The position numbers and the translations under genes were made by a program. From positions 64,350,644 through 64,414,643 of the forward strand of contig CM075775.1 in the NCBI GenBank assembly GCA_037974665.1: a DNA stretch of 64,000 nucleotides, read 5' to 3'. This document shows, piece after piece, positions 12,533 to 24,761 of the stretch. Position 1 is the stretch's first letter. Every line of letters begins with the position of its first letter. The DNA is from Ehretia macrophylla. Lineage: Eukaryota; Streptophyta; Magnoliopsida; Boraginales; Ehretiaceae. Under the pieces are notes generated by a model. It saw only the letters and a list, made by a program, of their open reading frames with translations, did not search any database and was not told the DNA's origin.

Positions 12533-13089
12533 CCTTTTCAATTTTTTTTGCTCTGCTTAGGGTTGCCAAGATACTTTATCAATCACATTTCTATTATCGA
12601 ATCCCACGGCACCTTGGGAAAGACAACTTCGCTTCACGTGGAGGCTGGGCCAGTAAACTAAAGGTGTAGGGCTTGTGACCAAGTCTCCGTCGCTCCGGTG
12701 CCCATAACTTTTGATCCGTAAGGAGTTACGTGGCCCACGACATACCGTTGCAAAGCTCTCCGAGAGCTCTACCACATGGTTAGCCAGTTTGCTCGCTGTG
12801 CCCCTTTTTGGATCCCAAAATTGAACATTTTTATCAGTTTCAGACCAATTTCCTTATTTAGCTATGTTTTTCCATCCCAGATCGTACGTCGTGAGCTGTT
12901 AAAAGAACGACAACCTTACTCGCGGGACATTATTGGGCTCTACAACGCATCGATATCACGTCTTGCGAGGATGCTGAGTTGTTGAAGCAGATGGGTTGTC
13001 GTTAAGCCCATTGGGCCTTCTGAATGGGCTATTTCTCTAGGCTGGGAGTATGAACCGTTAACACAGAGGAATTGTGCCCTCAACATGAC

Positions 13090-13208
13090 GGGTGCGATCA
13101 TACCCGCACTAATGCACCGGATCCCATCAGAACTCAGAAGTTAAGCGTGCTTGGGCGAGAGTAGTACTAGGATTGGTGACCCCCTGGGAAGTCCTCGTGT
13201 TGCACCCC
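13090..13208 (+). rRNA. 5S rRNA gene, copy 21
   Basis: Full length, 3 changes (a16c, c47a, g85t); g85t is in the C-box. The base at -1 is C. Confidence 0.95.
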
Positions 13209-13766
13209 TATTTTCAAATTTTTTTGCTCCGGTCAGGATTGCCAAGATACTTTATCCACCGCATTTCTATTATCGAATCCCACGGCACCTTGGGCAAGAC
13301 AACTTCACTTCACGTTGTGGCTGGGCAAGAAAACTGAGGGCGTAGGGCTTGTGACCAGGTTTCCATTGCTCCGGTGCCCATAAATTTTGATCCGTAAGAA
13401 GTTACGAGGCGCATAGCATACTGTTGTAGAGCAATCCGAGAGCTCTAAGACAGGGGCAGCTAGCTTGCTCGCTGTGCCCTTTTTGGAGCCCAAAATCGAA
13501 TGTTTTTATCAGTTTCCGGCCACTTTTCTATTTTTGCTATGTTTTTCCATCCCAGATCATACGTCGTGAGCTGTTAACAGGATGACAACCTTGCTCGCGG
13601 GAAATTAGAGGGCCGAACAAAGCGTCGATGTCACGTCTTGCGAGGATGCTGCGTTGTTGAAGAGGATGGGTTGTCGTTAAGCCCATTGGGCCTTCTGAAT
13701 AGGCCATCTCTCTAGGCTGGGACTGTGAACCATTAACACATAAAGGAATCGTGCCCTCAACATGAT

Positions 13767-13885
13767 GGGTGCGATCATACCAGCACTAATGCACCGGATC
13801 CCATCAGAACTCCGAAGTTAAGCGTGCTTGGGCGAGAGTAGTACTAGGATGGGTGACCCCCTGGGAAGTCCTCGTGTTGTACCCC
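13767..13885 (+). rRNA. 5S rRNA gene, copy 22 (closest to consensus)
   Basis: Only one change (c114t), so all internal promoter bases are intact and the RNA would fold normally apart from one G-U pair. The base at -1 is T rather than C, which is known from Arabidopsis 5S work to matter for start-site choice. On gene sequence alone this is the best candidate for a working copy in the window. Confidence 0.97.
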
Positions 13886-14443
13886 CCTTTTCAATTTTTT
13901 TTGCTCCGGTTAGGGTTGCCAAGATACTTAATCCACCACATTTCTATTATCGAATCCCACGGCACCTTGGGCAAGACAACTTCGCTTCACGTGGAGGCTG
14001 GGCCAGCAAACCGAGGGCGTAGGGCTTGTGGCCAGGTCTCCGTCGCTCCGCTGCCCATAACTTTTGATCCGTAAGGACTTACGCGGCGCACAACATACCG
14101 TTGCATTGCTCTCCGAGAGCTCTACGATGAGGGCAGCTAGCTTGCTCGCTGTGTCCTTTTTGGAGCCCAAAATTGAACATTTTTATCAGTTTTGGGCCAC
14201 TTTTCTATTTTTGCTCTGTTTTTCCATCCCGGATCGTACGTCGTGAGCTGTTAAAAGGACGACAACCTTACTCACGGGACATTAGAGGGCCCTACAATGC
14301 GTCGATATCACGTCTTGCCAGGATGTTGCATTGTTGAAGCGGATGGGTTGTCGTTAAGCCCATTGGGCCTTCTGAATGGACCATCTCTCTAGGCTGGGAC
14401 TGTGAACCGTTAATACATAAAGGAATTGTGCCCTCAAGATGAC

Positions 14444-14562
14444 GAGTGCAATCATACCAGCACCAATGCACCGGATCCCATCAGAACTCCGAAGTTAAGC
14501 GTGCTTGGGCGAGAGTAGTACTAGGATGGGTGACCCCCTGGGAAGTCCTCGTGTTGTACCCC
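14444..14562 (+). rRNA. 5S rRNA gene, copy 23
   Basis: Full length, 4 changes (g2a, g7a, t21c, c114t) with intact A-box and C-box. Its spacer is split by the solo LTR at 14662. Confidence 0.95.
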
Positions 14563-14679
14563 CCCTTTTCAAATTTTTTTGCTCCGGTTAGGGTTGCCAA
14601 GATACTTTATCCACCACATTTCTGTTATCGAATCCCACGGCACCTTGGGCAAGACAACTTCTATGAGGCCCGACCCGGA

Positions 14680-14995
14680 ATAACGTGTTTTACCTCGATT
14701 TACGTGCCCTATCTTGGTTTTCATGCATGCTTCGTCATTCTTGCCTAGAATTATGTGCCCTAATCCTTGACTTACGTGCCTTGACTTCGAATCACGTTTG
14801 TTACCTCGTTTCGTGTGCCAGACCTTGAATTGCGTGTCTTAACCTAGGTTTAAGAGTCGTACCTCGATTTACGTGCATTTACTTGGAAAATGTGCATTCA
14901 TCTCGTAGTTTGTGTCTACCTCGTGATTCGTGCCCCATATTGATTTTAGTGCGTGCCTCGTAGTGCGTATCCTAAAGCTCGAACTGTGTGCCTAC
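14680..14995 (+). repeat. Degenerate short repeats in the solo LTR
   Basis: The first 300 bp of the solo LTR repeat, very loosely, a unit of about 20-25 bases resembling ACCTCGATTTACGTGCC, with many ACGTG and CGTGCC words. No clean period can be given by eye. Confidence 0.55.
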
Positions 14996-15375
14996 ACGCT
15001 AATCAAGAAAGAATCCTACACAATCCACTAACCAATATTATATTCCAAATTCAAATTCTCTACAAACTCCACTAACAATAAAATAATACTAAACTATTCC
15101 TACATTTCCCACTATCTATTATTCTATTCATAATTCAACTCATCAACAAACATTCCTTTATTTTATTCTACCTAGATTCCCTAAATTCCCAACATTCCTA
15201 TGACAATTCTATGACACAAATGCATAAAAATTAACCCAAAACCCTACCCAATGCACCCAAAATCTCGACACATGCATATGCCCATGCTAGGATGATTCAA
15301 ATTGTGCTTCTTGGAGACACAAATCTAATTTTTGCATGCCCAAGGCCAACATTTGCATCAACAATTGCAAAAGCT

Positions 15376-15445
15376 TCTATTTTCTCTCATTTCTCTCACT
15401 CTCCTCACATTTCTCTCTCTCCCTCTCGTTCTTCTCTCTCAATCT
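15376..15445 (+). repeat. Pyrimidine-rich CT tract in the solo LTR
   Basis: About 70 bp almost entirely of C and T (TCTCTCTCCC-type text). It may mark an untranslated leader region of the former LTR transcript, but nothing in the sequence proves this. Confidence 0.6.
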
Positions 15446-17041
15446 CGGTTTTGGCTCAGTTCATACACTACATAGCTCATCTTCATCATTCCATGGTTCA
15501 TCAAGGCAAGCTAGAAGCTAAGAAACTCGATTAAACAAGCTAGGATGCAAGAAACACACATGCAAGCTCTTTGAACTTCCATTTCGGTTTAGGTGAGTTT
15601 CCTAGCTTCCATTTCTTTTCTTCTTGTTCTAACCTCATGCACCTACTAAGAAATTTTTTACTAAGCTAGGAAAATTGAGAAAAAATGGGTGGAGTCTTGG
15701 CTAAGCAAGGAAAAGAACAAATCTTGTGCTTCATCAAAGTCTTGTGCATCTTCTTGTTGTTTTGCTAAGGTGAGGGCTAAAACTTCTTGAAAATCTTTCA
15801 AAAATCCACATGCATACTCTTAAATGTTTGTCTTTGCTTCTGTACTTGAGATATATGTGTGTTTATAAGCTTTTACAACCATGCATCGCAAGATTTTGGC
15901 TTGGAGGTGATGATAGATGAAATCGGAGTTTGTGACAGCGCTCTGTCTTGGTGTTGCGAGGTGAGTTTGACTAGGCAAATTATATTAAAAATGCGTGAAA
16001 ATTGGTAACTAGTTTTGCCAGTTTTGAACATTTTTCGCAGAAATAGGCCAAATCTAATTTTGACTCCAAAGTCCTCAAAATGGAAAATCATTAAAATGTG
16101 TCCAAATCTGGAAGTTTGGAAAAAATGAAGCAGGTTTTGGCAGATGCACAGACCTTGTAGAAGAACCCATTTTGACTTAGTAAATGATGTACAAAATGCA
16201 TGAAATTTGGTGTGATGCTATATTTTTCAGTTCTATACATTTTTGTCAGAAATGGACTAAGGAGAAATCTGACCCTAAGGACCTCAAAAACGACAATTAT
16301 TGAAATGTGTGCAAATCTGGACAATTTTGTGCAATCCCACTGTTTTGGCCATAACTATTGATCTCGAACTCCAAATGATGCAAGGTTTGTTTCTGATTTT
16401 AGTTCACTTCTTAAGTTTTAATTTGACATCTTATTTACTGGAATTGGAGATTTTTTTCTTGACTCAATGATTGTGAGAAAACAGCCTATTGCAGTGAGGG
16501 TTTCACTTAGTTATATGCTTAGAAATTTGTTGTAACTTCTCTTGTGGTATTAATTTCTTTGGATTGTGGAATTGGGATGTTGTGTGGACTTTTTTGAGTA
16601 CTTAGGGATGTTTGGATTAATTGACGCTTGGCTTGAGATTGATTTTGAGTTGACTTGGGGCTTAATTGCACGGGTAAGCACGAAATGGAAACCCTAGTGA
16701 CTAGGCGAACTTGCTAAGTGTTGATCCTTTGAATATTCAGTGTAATTATATGTTTAGTAGGCTTCCCGTAGTTTCCTTATAGCCCTAAATGTGATTTTGA
16801 TTCATTGCATGTTGACAAATAGGCCTTTCTTGCATCCGAACCACGTAGATTGTTGTCGCATGTTGAATAACCTTATTATTTGATTACGTGGACGTTGAAA
16901 TGAGTTATATGGCTTGATTTACGTGCATTACATGGCTGACCGTTTAATGTTCATATAACTTCATATGCTTTTCAAGTGAAATTACTTGTCTATTCGTGCC
17001 TCGCTTGTTTACTTGTCAATGTGCAATCTTATGACTGTCCG

Positions 17042-17275
17042 GAGGCAACCTACTTTGGTGTCCTCCTACTGTGATATATTAAATGTCATAAATGTGCATT
17101 GCATACAAGGTTGCAACCTTTCATTCTGGCATGCTAGCGTTCACGCACACCGGGCGGCATCGGGCTTGCCGTTGCAACCGTGACTACCATGGTCCAATTC
17201 CCTCTCTCGCTTGGGAGCTAGACTTCCTCGGAGAGTTGGGTCGTAGGATTTCGGGGTACATCCGGAGTACACCCA
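17042..17275 (+). repeat. Block shared with the LTRs of the other long-LTR element
   Basis: Starts with GGCAACCTACTTTGGTG and ends with a 25-bp stretch (17251-17275) that is identical at 45681-45705 and 49101-49125. Between these, similarity is patchy (GGTTGCAACC versus GGTTGCGCAACC, CATTGCATA versus CATTGCAAA). The rest of the two LTRs does not obviously align. Confidence 0.7.
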
Positions 17276-18666
17276 TTTGGCGTGTTAAGGGGATGATTTG
17301 AAGTCGGCCGCAACAATTGAGAGCAAAAGCTCACCGTATCCTTTTCACTATGTGTATAAGTACTCTCGCTTGGTTCCTAGAGGACCTCGGCGAGAAAAGA
17401 CGGGTAATTGTGTTCCTTTACTTTTACATTACGTTATGTACTTACTTGTGACATATTCATGCTTGCAAAAAAGATTTTTCATAAGTTGAACCGGAAAAAT
17501 GAGTTTCAAAACTTATTTCTCGTTCCCCCTCGCTGAGTTCATAAGGACTCACCCTTTTTTTTGTCACAGGTGCAGCAGATTTGGAACAAGTACCCGAAGT
17601 AAATGTGCTTGTTGATGATTCGTTGGAGTGACTACGTGCTTTTGTGCTTTGCCTAAAAGTGGTTGCTATATGGATATTGTGTTTTATTGCAAACTGTTCA
17701 TTTTATTGATGTAAATGACCCCGTTGTAATTTGGGTCTAATTTTGGCTTGTACTCATTGTAGCCGGACGAACTCTTTATTTGGTCGTTTACTTTCGTCAT
17801 TTAATTAGTAGTTATCGTAGGCGTTTGAACCACTAGGTGAAGAAGTAAATAATGTAACTCTACTTAATCTCACCTAGTGATCATGCACAAGCTAAAGGAT
17901 AATAGGTACTTGCATGATATGAAATTGACAAATAAACAGCACATAGTTATCACGTTAGGCTTATTAACCAAACGAGACTTTCAAGATAAACTAGTAGGCA
18001 AATCGGTTGGTGACAAAATAGGAGTCCGTAACGGAATTGGATTAATGATTGGAATAATTAAGGCGTTTAGAAATTAGGTCAAACTAAAAGGTCCTAACTA
18101 TAGCCGTTATACTGCCAGTTTTTTGGAGAATTTGTTGAGTTTAGGCTAAATTGTTAAGTGTTAAACCCTCTTGAATGATTAAGTACGTGATATGACTTGA
18201 ATGTTTAGATCACACCCTAGTCTAACCTTCATAGGTCGGGTTGGGGCGTGACAACTTCGCTTCACGTGGAAGCTGGGCCGCAAACCGAGGGCGTAAGGAG
18301 TTACGCGGCGCACAGCACTCCGTTGCAATGTTCTCCGATAGCTCTACCATGGGAGCAGTCATCTTGCTCGCTGTGCACATTTTTGGAGCCCAAAATCGAA
18401 CGTTTTCATCAGTTTCGGGCCACTTTTCTTCTTTAGCTCTGCTTTTTCGTCCTGGATTGTACATCGTGAGTTGTTAAAAGCACGACAACCTTACTCGCGG
18501 GAGATTAGAGGGCCCTACAACGCGTCGATATCACGTCTTGCGAGAATGCTGCGTTGTTGAAGTGGATGGGTTGTCGTTAAGCCCATTGGGCCTTTTGAAT
18601 GGGCCATCTCTCTAGGCTGGGACTGTGAACCGTTAACACATAAAGGAATTGTGCCTTCAACATGAC

Positions 18667-18785
18667 GGGTGCGATCATACCAGCACTAATGCACCGGATA
18701 CCATCAGAACTCCAAAGTTAAGCGTGCTTGGGCGGGAGTAGTACTAGGATGGGTGACCCCTTGGAAAGTGCTCGTGTTGCACTCC
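18667..18785 (+). rRNA. 5S rRNA gene, copy 24
   Basis: Full length, 7 changes (c34a, g48a, a69g, c95t, g99a, c104g, c117t). Confidence 0.93.
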
Positions 18786-19343
18786 CCTTTTCAAATTTTT
18801 TTTCTCCGGTTAGGGTTGCCAAGATACTTTATCCACCACATTTCTATTATCGAATCCCACGTCACCTTGGGCAAGACAACTTCGCTTCACGTGGAGGTTG
18901 GGCCAGCAAACTGAGGGCGTAGGGCTTGTGACCAGGTCTCTGACACTCCGGTGCCCATAACTTTTGATCCGTAAGGAGTTACGCGGCACACAGCATACCG
19001 TTGCAAAGCTCTCCGAGAGCTCTACGACAAGGGCAGCTAGGTTGCTCGTTGTGCCCTTTTTGGAGCTCAAACTTGACCGTTTTCGTCAGTTTCGGGCCAC
19101 TTTTCTTATTTTGCTCTATTTTTCCTTCCCGGATCGTACGTTGTGAGCTGTTAAAAGGACCACAACCTTACTCGTGGGACATTAGAGGGCCCTACAATGC
19201 GTCGATATCACATCTTGTGAGAATGCTGCGTTGTTGAAGCGGATGGGTTGTCGTTAAAGCCATTGGGCCTTTTGAATGGGCCATCTTTCTAGGCTGGGAC
19301 TGTGAACCATTAACACATAAAGGAATTGTGCCCTAAACATGAC

Positions 19344-19462
19344 GGGTGCGATCATACCTGCACTAATGCACCGGATCCCATCAGAACTCCAAAGTTAAGC
19401 GTGCTTAGGCGAGGGTAGTACTAAGATGGGTGACCCCCTGGGAAGTCCTCGTGTTGTACCCC
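19344..19462 (+). rRNA. 5S rRNA gene, copy 25
   Basis: Full length, 6 changes (a16t, g48a, g64a, a71g, g81a, c114t). Confidence 0.94.
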
Positions 19463-20021
19463 CCTTTTCAATTTTTTTTGCTCCGGTTAGGGTTGCCAAG
19501 ATACTTTATCCACCACATTTCTATTATCGAATCCCACGGCACCTTGGGCAAGACAACTTCGCTTCACGTGGAGGCTGAGTCAGCAAACCGAGGGCGTAGG
19601 GCTTGTGACCAGGTCTCCGTCGCTCCGGTGCCCATAACTTTTGATCCGTAAGGAGTCACGCGGCACACAGCATACCGTTGCAAAGCACTCTTAGAGCTCT
19701 ACGACTGGGGTAGCTAGCTTGCTTGCTGTGCCAGTTTTTGGAACCCAAAATCAAACAATTTCATCAGTTTTGAGCCACTTTTCTTGTTTAGCTCTGTTTT
19801 TCTGTCCCGGATCGTACGTCGTGAGCTGTTAAAAGGACGACAACATTACTCGCTGGACATTAGAGGGCCCTACAACGCGTCGATATCACGTCTTGCGAGG
19901 ATGCTGCGTAGTTGAATCGGATGGGTTGTCGTTAAGCCCATTGGGCGTTTTGAATGGGCCATCTCTCTAGGCTGGGACTGTGAACCGTTAACACATAATG
20001 GAATTGTGCCCTCAACATGAC

Positions 20022-20140
20022 GGGGGCGATCATACCAGCACTAATGCACCGGATCCCATCAGAACTCCGAAGTTAAGCGTGGTTGGGCGAGAGTAGTACT
20101 AGGATGGGTGACCCCCTAGGAAGTCCTCGTGTTGTACCCC
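20022..20140 (+). rRNA. 5S rRNA gene, copy 26
   Basis: Full length, 4 changes (t4g, c61g, g97a, c114t); c61g is in the A-box. Confidence 0.95.
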
Positions 20141-20699
20141 CCTTTTCAATTTTTTTTTGCTCCGGTTAGGGTTGCCAAGATACTTTATCCACCACATTTC
20201 TTTTAGCGAATCCCACGGCACCTTGGGCAAGAGAAATTCGCTTCACATGGAGGCTGGGCTACCAAACTGAGGGCGTAGGGCTTGTGACCAGGTCTCCGTC
20301 GCTCTGGTGCCCATAACTTTTGATCCGTAAGGAGTTACGCGGTGCACAGCATATCGTTCCAAAGCTCTCCGAGAGCTCTACGATGAGGGCAGGTAGCTTG
20401 CTCGTTGTGCCTGTTTTTGGAGCCCGAAATCAAACATTTTCATCAGTTTCGGGCCACTTTTCTTATTTAGCTCTGTTTTTCCGTCCCGGATCGTACGTCG
20501 TGATTTGTTAAAAGGAGGACAACCTTACTCGCAGGATATTAGAGGGCCCTACAATGCTTCGATATCACGTCTTGCGAGGATGCATCATTGTTGAAGTGGA
20601 TGGGTTGTCGTTAAGCCCATTGGGACTTCTGAATGGGCCATCTCTCTAGGCTGGGACTGTGAACCGTTAACACATAAAGAATTGTGCCCTCAACATGAT

Positions 20700-20818
20700 G
20701 GGTGCAATCATACCAGCACTAATGCACCGGATCCCATCAGAACTCCGAAGTTAAGCGTGCTTGGGCAAGAGTAGTACTAGGATGGGTGACCCCCAGGGAT
20801 GTCCTCGTGTTGCCCCTC
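20700..20818 (+). rRNA. 5S rRNA gene, copy 27
   Basis: Full length, 6 changes (g7a, g68a, t96a, a101t, a115c, c118t). The 3' end reads GCCCCTC, disturbing the terminal helix. The upstream box is ACATAAAGA, one base shorter than usual. Confidence 0.92.
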
Positions 20819-21376
20819 CCTTTTAAATTTTTTTTGCTCTGGTTAGGGTTGCCAAGATACTTTATCCACAACATTTCTATTATCGAATCCCTCGGTACCT
20901 TGGGCAAGACAACTTCGCTTCACGTGGAGGTTGGGTCAGCAAACAGAGGGCGTAGGGCTTGTGACCAGGTCTCCGTCGCTCCGGTGCCCATCACTTTTGA
21001 TCCGTAAGGAGTTACGCGGCGCACAGCATATCGTTGCAAATTTCTCCAAGAGCTCTACGACGAGGGAAACCAGCTTGTTCGTTGTGCCTATTTTTGGAGT
21101 CCGAAATCAAACATTTTCATCAGTTTCGGGCCACTTTTCTTATTTAGCTCTGTTTTTCCGTCTCGGATCGTACGTCGTGAGCTGTTAAAAGGAGGACAAC
21201 CTTACTCGCGGGATATTAGAGGGCCCTACAACGCTTCGATATCACGTCTTGCGAGGATGCTGTATTGTTGAAGCGGATGGGTTGTCGTTAAGCCCATTGG
21301 GCCTTCTGAATGGGCCATCTCACTAGGCTGCGACTGTGAACCGTTAACACATAAAGAATTGTGTCCTCAACATGAC

Positions 21377-21495
21377 GGGTGCGATCATACCAGCCCTAAT
21401 GCTCTGGATCCCTTCAGAACTCCAAAGTTAAGCGTGCTTAGGCGAGAGTAATACTAGGATGGGTGACCCCCAAGGATGTCCTCGTGTTGCACCCC
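21377..21495 (+). rRNA. 5S rRNA gene, copy 28 (diverged)
   Basis: Full length, 10 changes (a19c, a27t, c29t, a37t, g48a, g64a, g75a, t96a, g97a, a101t). It shares t96a and a101t with copy 27, suggesting recent common origin. Confidence 0.91.
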
Positions 21496-22054
21496 CCTTT
21501 TCAATTTTTTTAGCTCCAGTTAGGGTTGCCAAGATACTTTATCCACAACATTTCTATTCAGGAGTCCCCTGGCACCTTGGGCAACACAACTTCGATTCAC
21601 GTGGAGGCTGGGCCAGTAAACCGAGGGCGTAGGGCTTTTGACCAGGTCTCCGTCGCTCCGGTGCCCATAACTTTTGATCCGTAAGGAGTTACGCGGCGCA
21701 CAGCATATCGTTGCAAATCTCTCCGAGAGCTCTACAACGGGAGCAGCCAGCTTGCTCGCTGTGCCCCTTTTTGGAGCCCGAAACCAATCTTTTTCTTCAG
21801 TTCCAGGCCCTTTTTCTTATTTAGCTCTATGTTCCCGTCCCGGATCGTACGTCGTGAGGTGTTAAAAGGCCCACAACATTAGTCGCGGGACATTAGAGGG
21901 CCCTACAACGCGTCGATATCACGTCTTGCGAGGATGCTGCGATGTTGAAGCGGATGGGTTGTTGTTAAGCCCATTGGGCCCTCTGAATGGGCCATCTCTC
22001 TAGGCTGGGACTGTGAACTGTTAACACATAAAAGAATTGTGCCTTCAACATGAC

Positions 22055-22173
22055 GGGTGCGATCATACCAGCACTAATGCTCCGGATCCCATCAGAACAC
22101 TGAAGTTAAGCGTGCTTGGGCGAGACTAGTACTAAGATGGGTGAACCCCTGGGAAGGCCTCGTGTTGCACCCC
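22055..22173 (+). rRNA. 5S rRNA gene, copy 29
   Basis: Full length, 7 changes (a27t, t45a, c47t, g72c, g81a, c91a, t103g). Confidence 0.93.
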
Positions 22174-22730
22174 CCTTTTCAAATTTTTTAGCTCTGGTTA
22201 GGGTTGCCAAGATACTTTATCCACCACATTTCTATTATCAAATCCCACGACACCTTGGGCAAGGTAACTTCGCTTCACGTAAGGGCTGGGCCAGCAAACC
22301 AAGGGCGTAGGGCTTGTGACCAGGTCTCCGTCGCTCCGGTGTCCATAACTTTTGATCCGTAAGGAGTTACGCGACGAACAGCATGCCGTTGCAAAGATCT
22401 CCTAGAGCTCTACTACGAGGGCAGCTAGTTGCTCGTTATGCCCTTTTTGGAGCCCAAAATAGAATGTTTTCATCAGTTTCAGGCCAATTTTCTATCTTTG
22501 CTCTGTTTTTCCGTCCCGGATCGTACGTCGTGAGCTATTAAAAGGACGACAACCATACTGGTGGGACATTAGAGGGCCCTACAACGCATCGATATCACGT
22601 CTTGTGAGGATGCTGCATTGTTGAAGCGGATGGGTTGTCGTTAAGCCCATTGGGCCTTCTGAATGGGCCATCGCTCTAGGCTGGGACTGTGAACCGTTAA
22701 CACATAAAGGAGTTGTGCCAACAATATGAC

Positions 22731-22849
22731 GGGTGTCATCATACCAGCACTAATGCACCAGATCCCATCAGAACTCCGAAGTTAAGCATGCTTGGGCGAG
22801 AGTAGTACTAGGATGGGTGACCCCCTGGGAAGTCCACGTGTTGCACTCC
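22731..22849 (+). rRNA. 5S rRNA gene, copy 30
   Basis: Full length, 6 changes (c6t, g7c, g30a, g58a, t106a, c117t). Confidence 0.94.
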
Positions 22850-23407
22850 CCATTTCAATTTTTTTTGCTCCGGTTAGGGTTGCCAAGATACTTTATCCAC
22901 CAAATTTCTATTATCGAATCCCACGGCACCTTGGGCAAGACAAGTTCGCTTCACGAGGAGGCTGGTCCAGCAAACTGAGGGCGTAGGGCATGTGACCAGG
23001 TCTCCGTTGCTCCGGTGCCTATAACTTTTGATCCGTAAGGAGTTATGTGGCGCACAACATATCGTTGCAAAGTTCTCCGAGAGCTCTACGACGGGGGCAG
23101 CTAGCTTGCTCGCTGTGCCAATTTTTGGAGCCGAAAATCAAACATTTTCATCAGTTTCGGGCCATATTTCTTATTTAGCTCAGTTTTTCCATCCCGGTTC
23201 GTAGATCGTGAGCTGTTAAAAGGACGACAGCCTTACTCGCGGGACATTAGGGGCCCTACAACGCGTCGAGATCATGGCTTGCGAGGATGCTGCATTGTTG
23301 AAGCAGAGGGGGTGTCGTTAAGCCGATTGGGCATTCTGAATGGGCCATCTCTCTAGGCTGGGCCTGTGAACCGTTAACACATAAAGGAATTGTGCCCTCA
23401 ACTTGAC

Positions 23408-23526
23408 GGGTGCGATCATACCAGCACTAATGCACCAGATCCCATCAGAACTCCGAAGTCAAGCGTGCTTGAGCGTGAGTAGTACTAGGATGGGTGACCC
23501 CCTGGGAAGTCCTCGTGTCACACCCC
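23408..23526 (+). rRNA. 5S rRNA gene, copy 31
   Basis: Full length, 6 changes (g30a, t53c, g65a, a69t, t112c, g113a); t53c touches the A-box. Confidence 0.93.
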
Positions 23527-24085
23527 CTTTTCAATTTTTTTTTGCTCCTGTTAGGGTTGCCAATAAACTTTATCCACCACATTTCTATTATCGAATCCCA
23601 CGGCACCTTGGGCCCGACAACTTCGCTTCACGTGGAGGCTGGGTCAGCAAACCGAGGGCGTAGGGCTTGTGACCAGGTCTCCATCGCTCCGGTGCCCATA
23701 ACTTTTGATCCGTAAGGAGTTACGCGGCGCACAACACACCGTTGCAAAGCTCTCTGAGATCTTTACGATGGGGGCAGCCAGCTTGCTCGCTGTGCCCATT
23801 TTTGGAGCCCAAAATCAAACATTTTTTTCAGTTTCGGACCAGTTTTCTAATTTAGCTCTATTTTTCCGTCTCGGATCATACGTCGTGAGCTGTTAAAAGG
23901 ACAACAACCTTACTTGTGGGACATTAGAGGGCCCTACAACGCGTCGATATCACGTCTTTCGAGGATACAGCGTTGTTGAAGCGGGTGGGTTGTCGTTAAG
24001 CCCATTGAGCCTTCTGAATGGGCTATTTCTCTAGGCTGGGACTGTGAACCGTTAACACATAAAAGAATTGTGCCCTCAACCTGAC

Positions 24086-24203
24086 GGGTGAGATCATACC
24101 AGCACTAATGCACCGGATCCCATCAGAACTCTGAAGTTAAGCGTGCTTGGGCGAGAGTAGTACTAAGATGGGTGACCCCCTGGAAGTCCTCGTGTTACAC
24201 CCC
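24086..24203 (+). rRNA. 5S rRNA gene, copy 32 (118 nt)
   Basis: One G is missing from the GGG at 97-99; other changes are c6a, c47t, g81a, g113a. Confidence 0.92.
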
Positions 24204-24761
24204 CTTTTTCAATTTTTTTTGCTCCAGTTAGGGTTGCCAAGATACTTTATCTACCACATCCCTATTATCGAATCCCACGGCACCTTGGGCAACAGAACTT
24301 CACTTCACGTGGAGGCTGGGTCATCAAACCGAAGGCGTAGGGCTTGTGACCAGGTCTCCGTCGCTCCGGTGCCCATAACTTTTGATCCGTAAGGACTTAC
24401 GTGGCGCACAGCATACCGTTGCAAAGCTCTGCGAGAGCTCTACGACAGGGGAAGCTATCATGCTCGTTGTGCCATTTTTTGAGCCCAAAATCGAACATTT
24501 TCATCATTTTCATGCCACTTTTCTATCTTTGATCAGTTTTTCCGTCCCGAATCGTACGTTGTGAGTTGTTAAAAGGATGACAACCTTACTCACAAGACAT
24601 TAGAGGGCCCTACAATGTGTCGATATCACATCTTGCAAGGATGCTGCGTTGTTGAAGCGGATGGGTTGTCGTTAAGCCCATTGGGCCTTCTGAATCGTCC
24701 ATCTCTCTAGGCTGGGACTGTGAGCCGTTAACACATTAAGGAATTGTGCCCTCAACATGAT

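Larger units (their letters stand above)
1..14661 (+). repeat. 5S rDNA tandem array, segment 1 (copies 1-23)
   Basis: Head-to-tail units, gene plus spacer, mostly 676-678 bp apart. Bases 1-117 are the tail of a spacer whose gene lies outside the window. In the gene entries, positions such as g81a are gene coordinates 1-119, and changes are measured against the majority sequence of this window, not a database reference. Spacers contain no gene; in order they hold a T-rich terminator, a telo-box core, a central part with a 15-bp palindrome, a TGGGCC pair, and the TATA-like box of the next gene. Units 6864-7271 and 7949-8356 are only 408 bp because most of the first half of the spacer is missing. 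Unit 2150-2811 is 662 bp through a small spacer loss near 2390. Confidence 0.97.
14662..18253 (+). mobile_element. Solo long LTR of an LTR retrotransposon, probably Ty3/gypsy type
   Basis: A 3592-bp insertion splits a 5S spacer. The host text ACTTC stands immediately before (14657-14661) and after (18254-18258), a 5-bp target duplication. The insert begins TATGAGGCCCGACC and ends GGTTGGGGCGTGACA, the GGGGCGTNACA end being common in plant LTRs. I find no primer-binding site, polypurine tract, second LTR or coding region, so it reads as a solo LTR left by recombination between the two LTRs of a former full element. Orientation is + because a block at 17042-17275 matches, in the same direction, part of the LTRs at 44055-46463. 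It looks whole as an LTR. Family assignment is inference; long LTRs of this kind are known in the Tekay/Del group. Confidence 0.82.

Noticed and set aside
14662-18253. A complete LTR element with two LTRs in place of a solo LTR
   Set aside because: No long direct repeat joins its two ends, and no primer-binding site or polypurine tract was seen inside.
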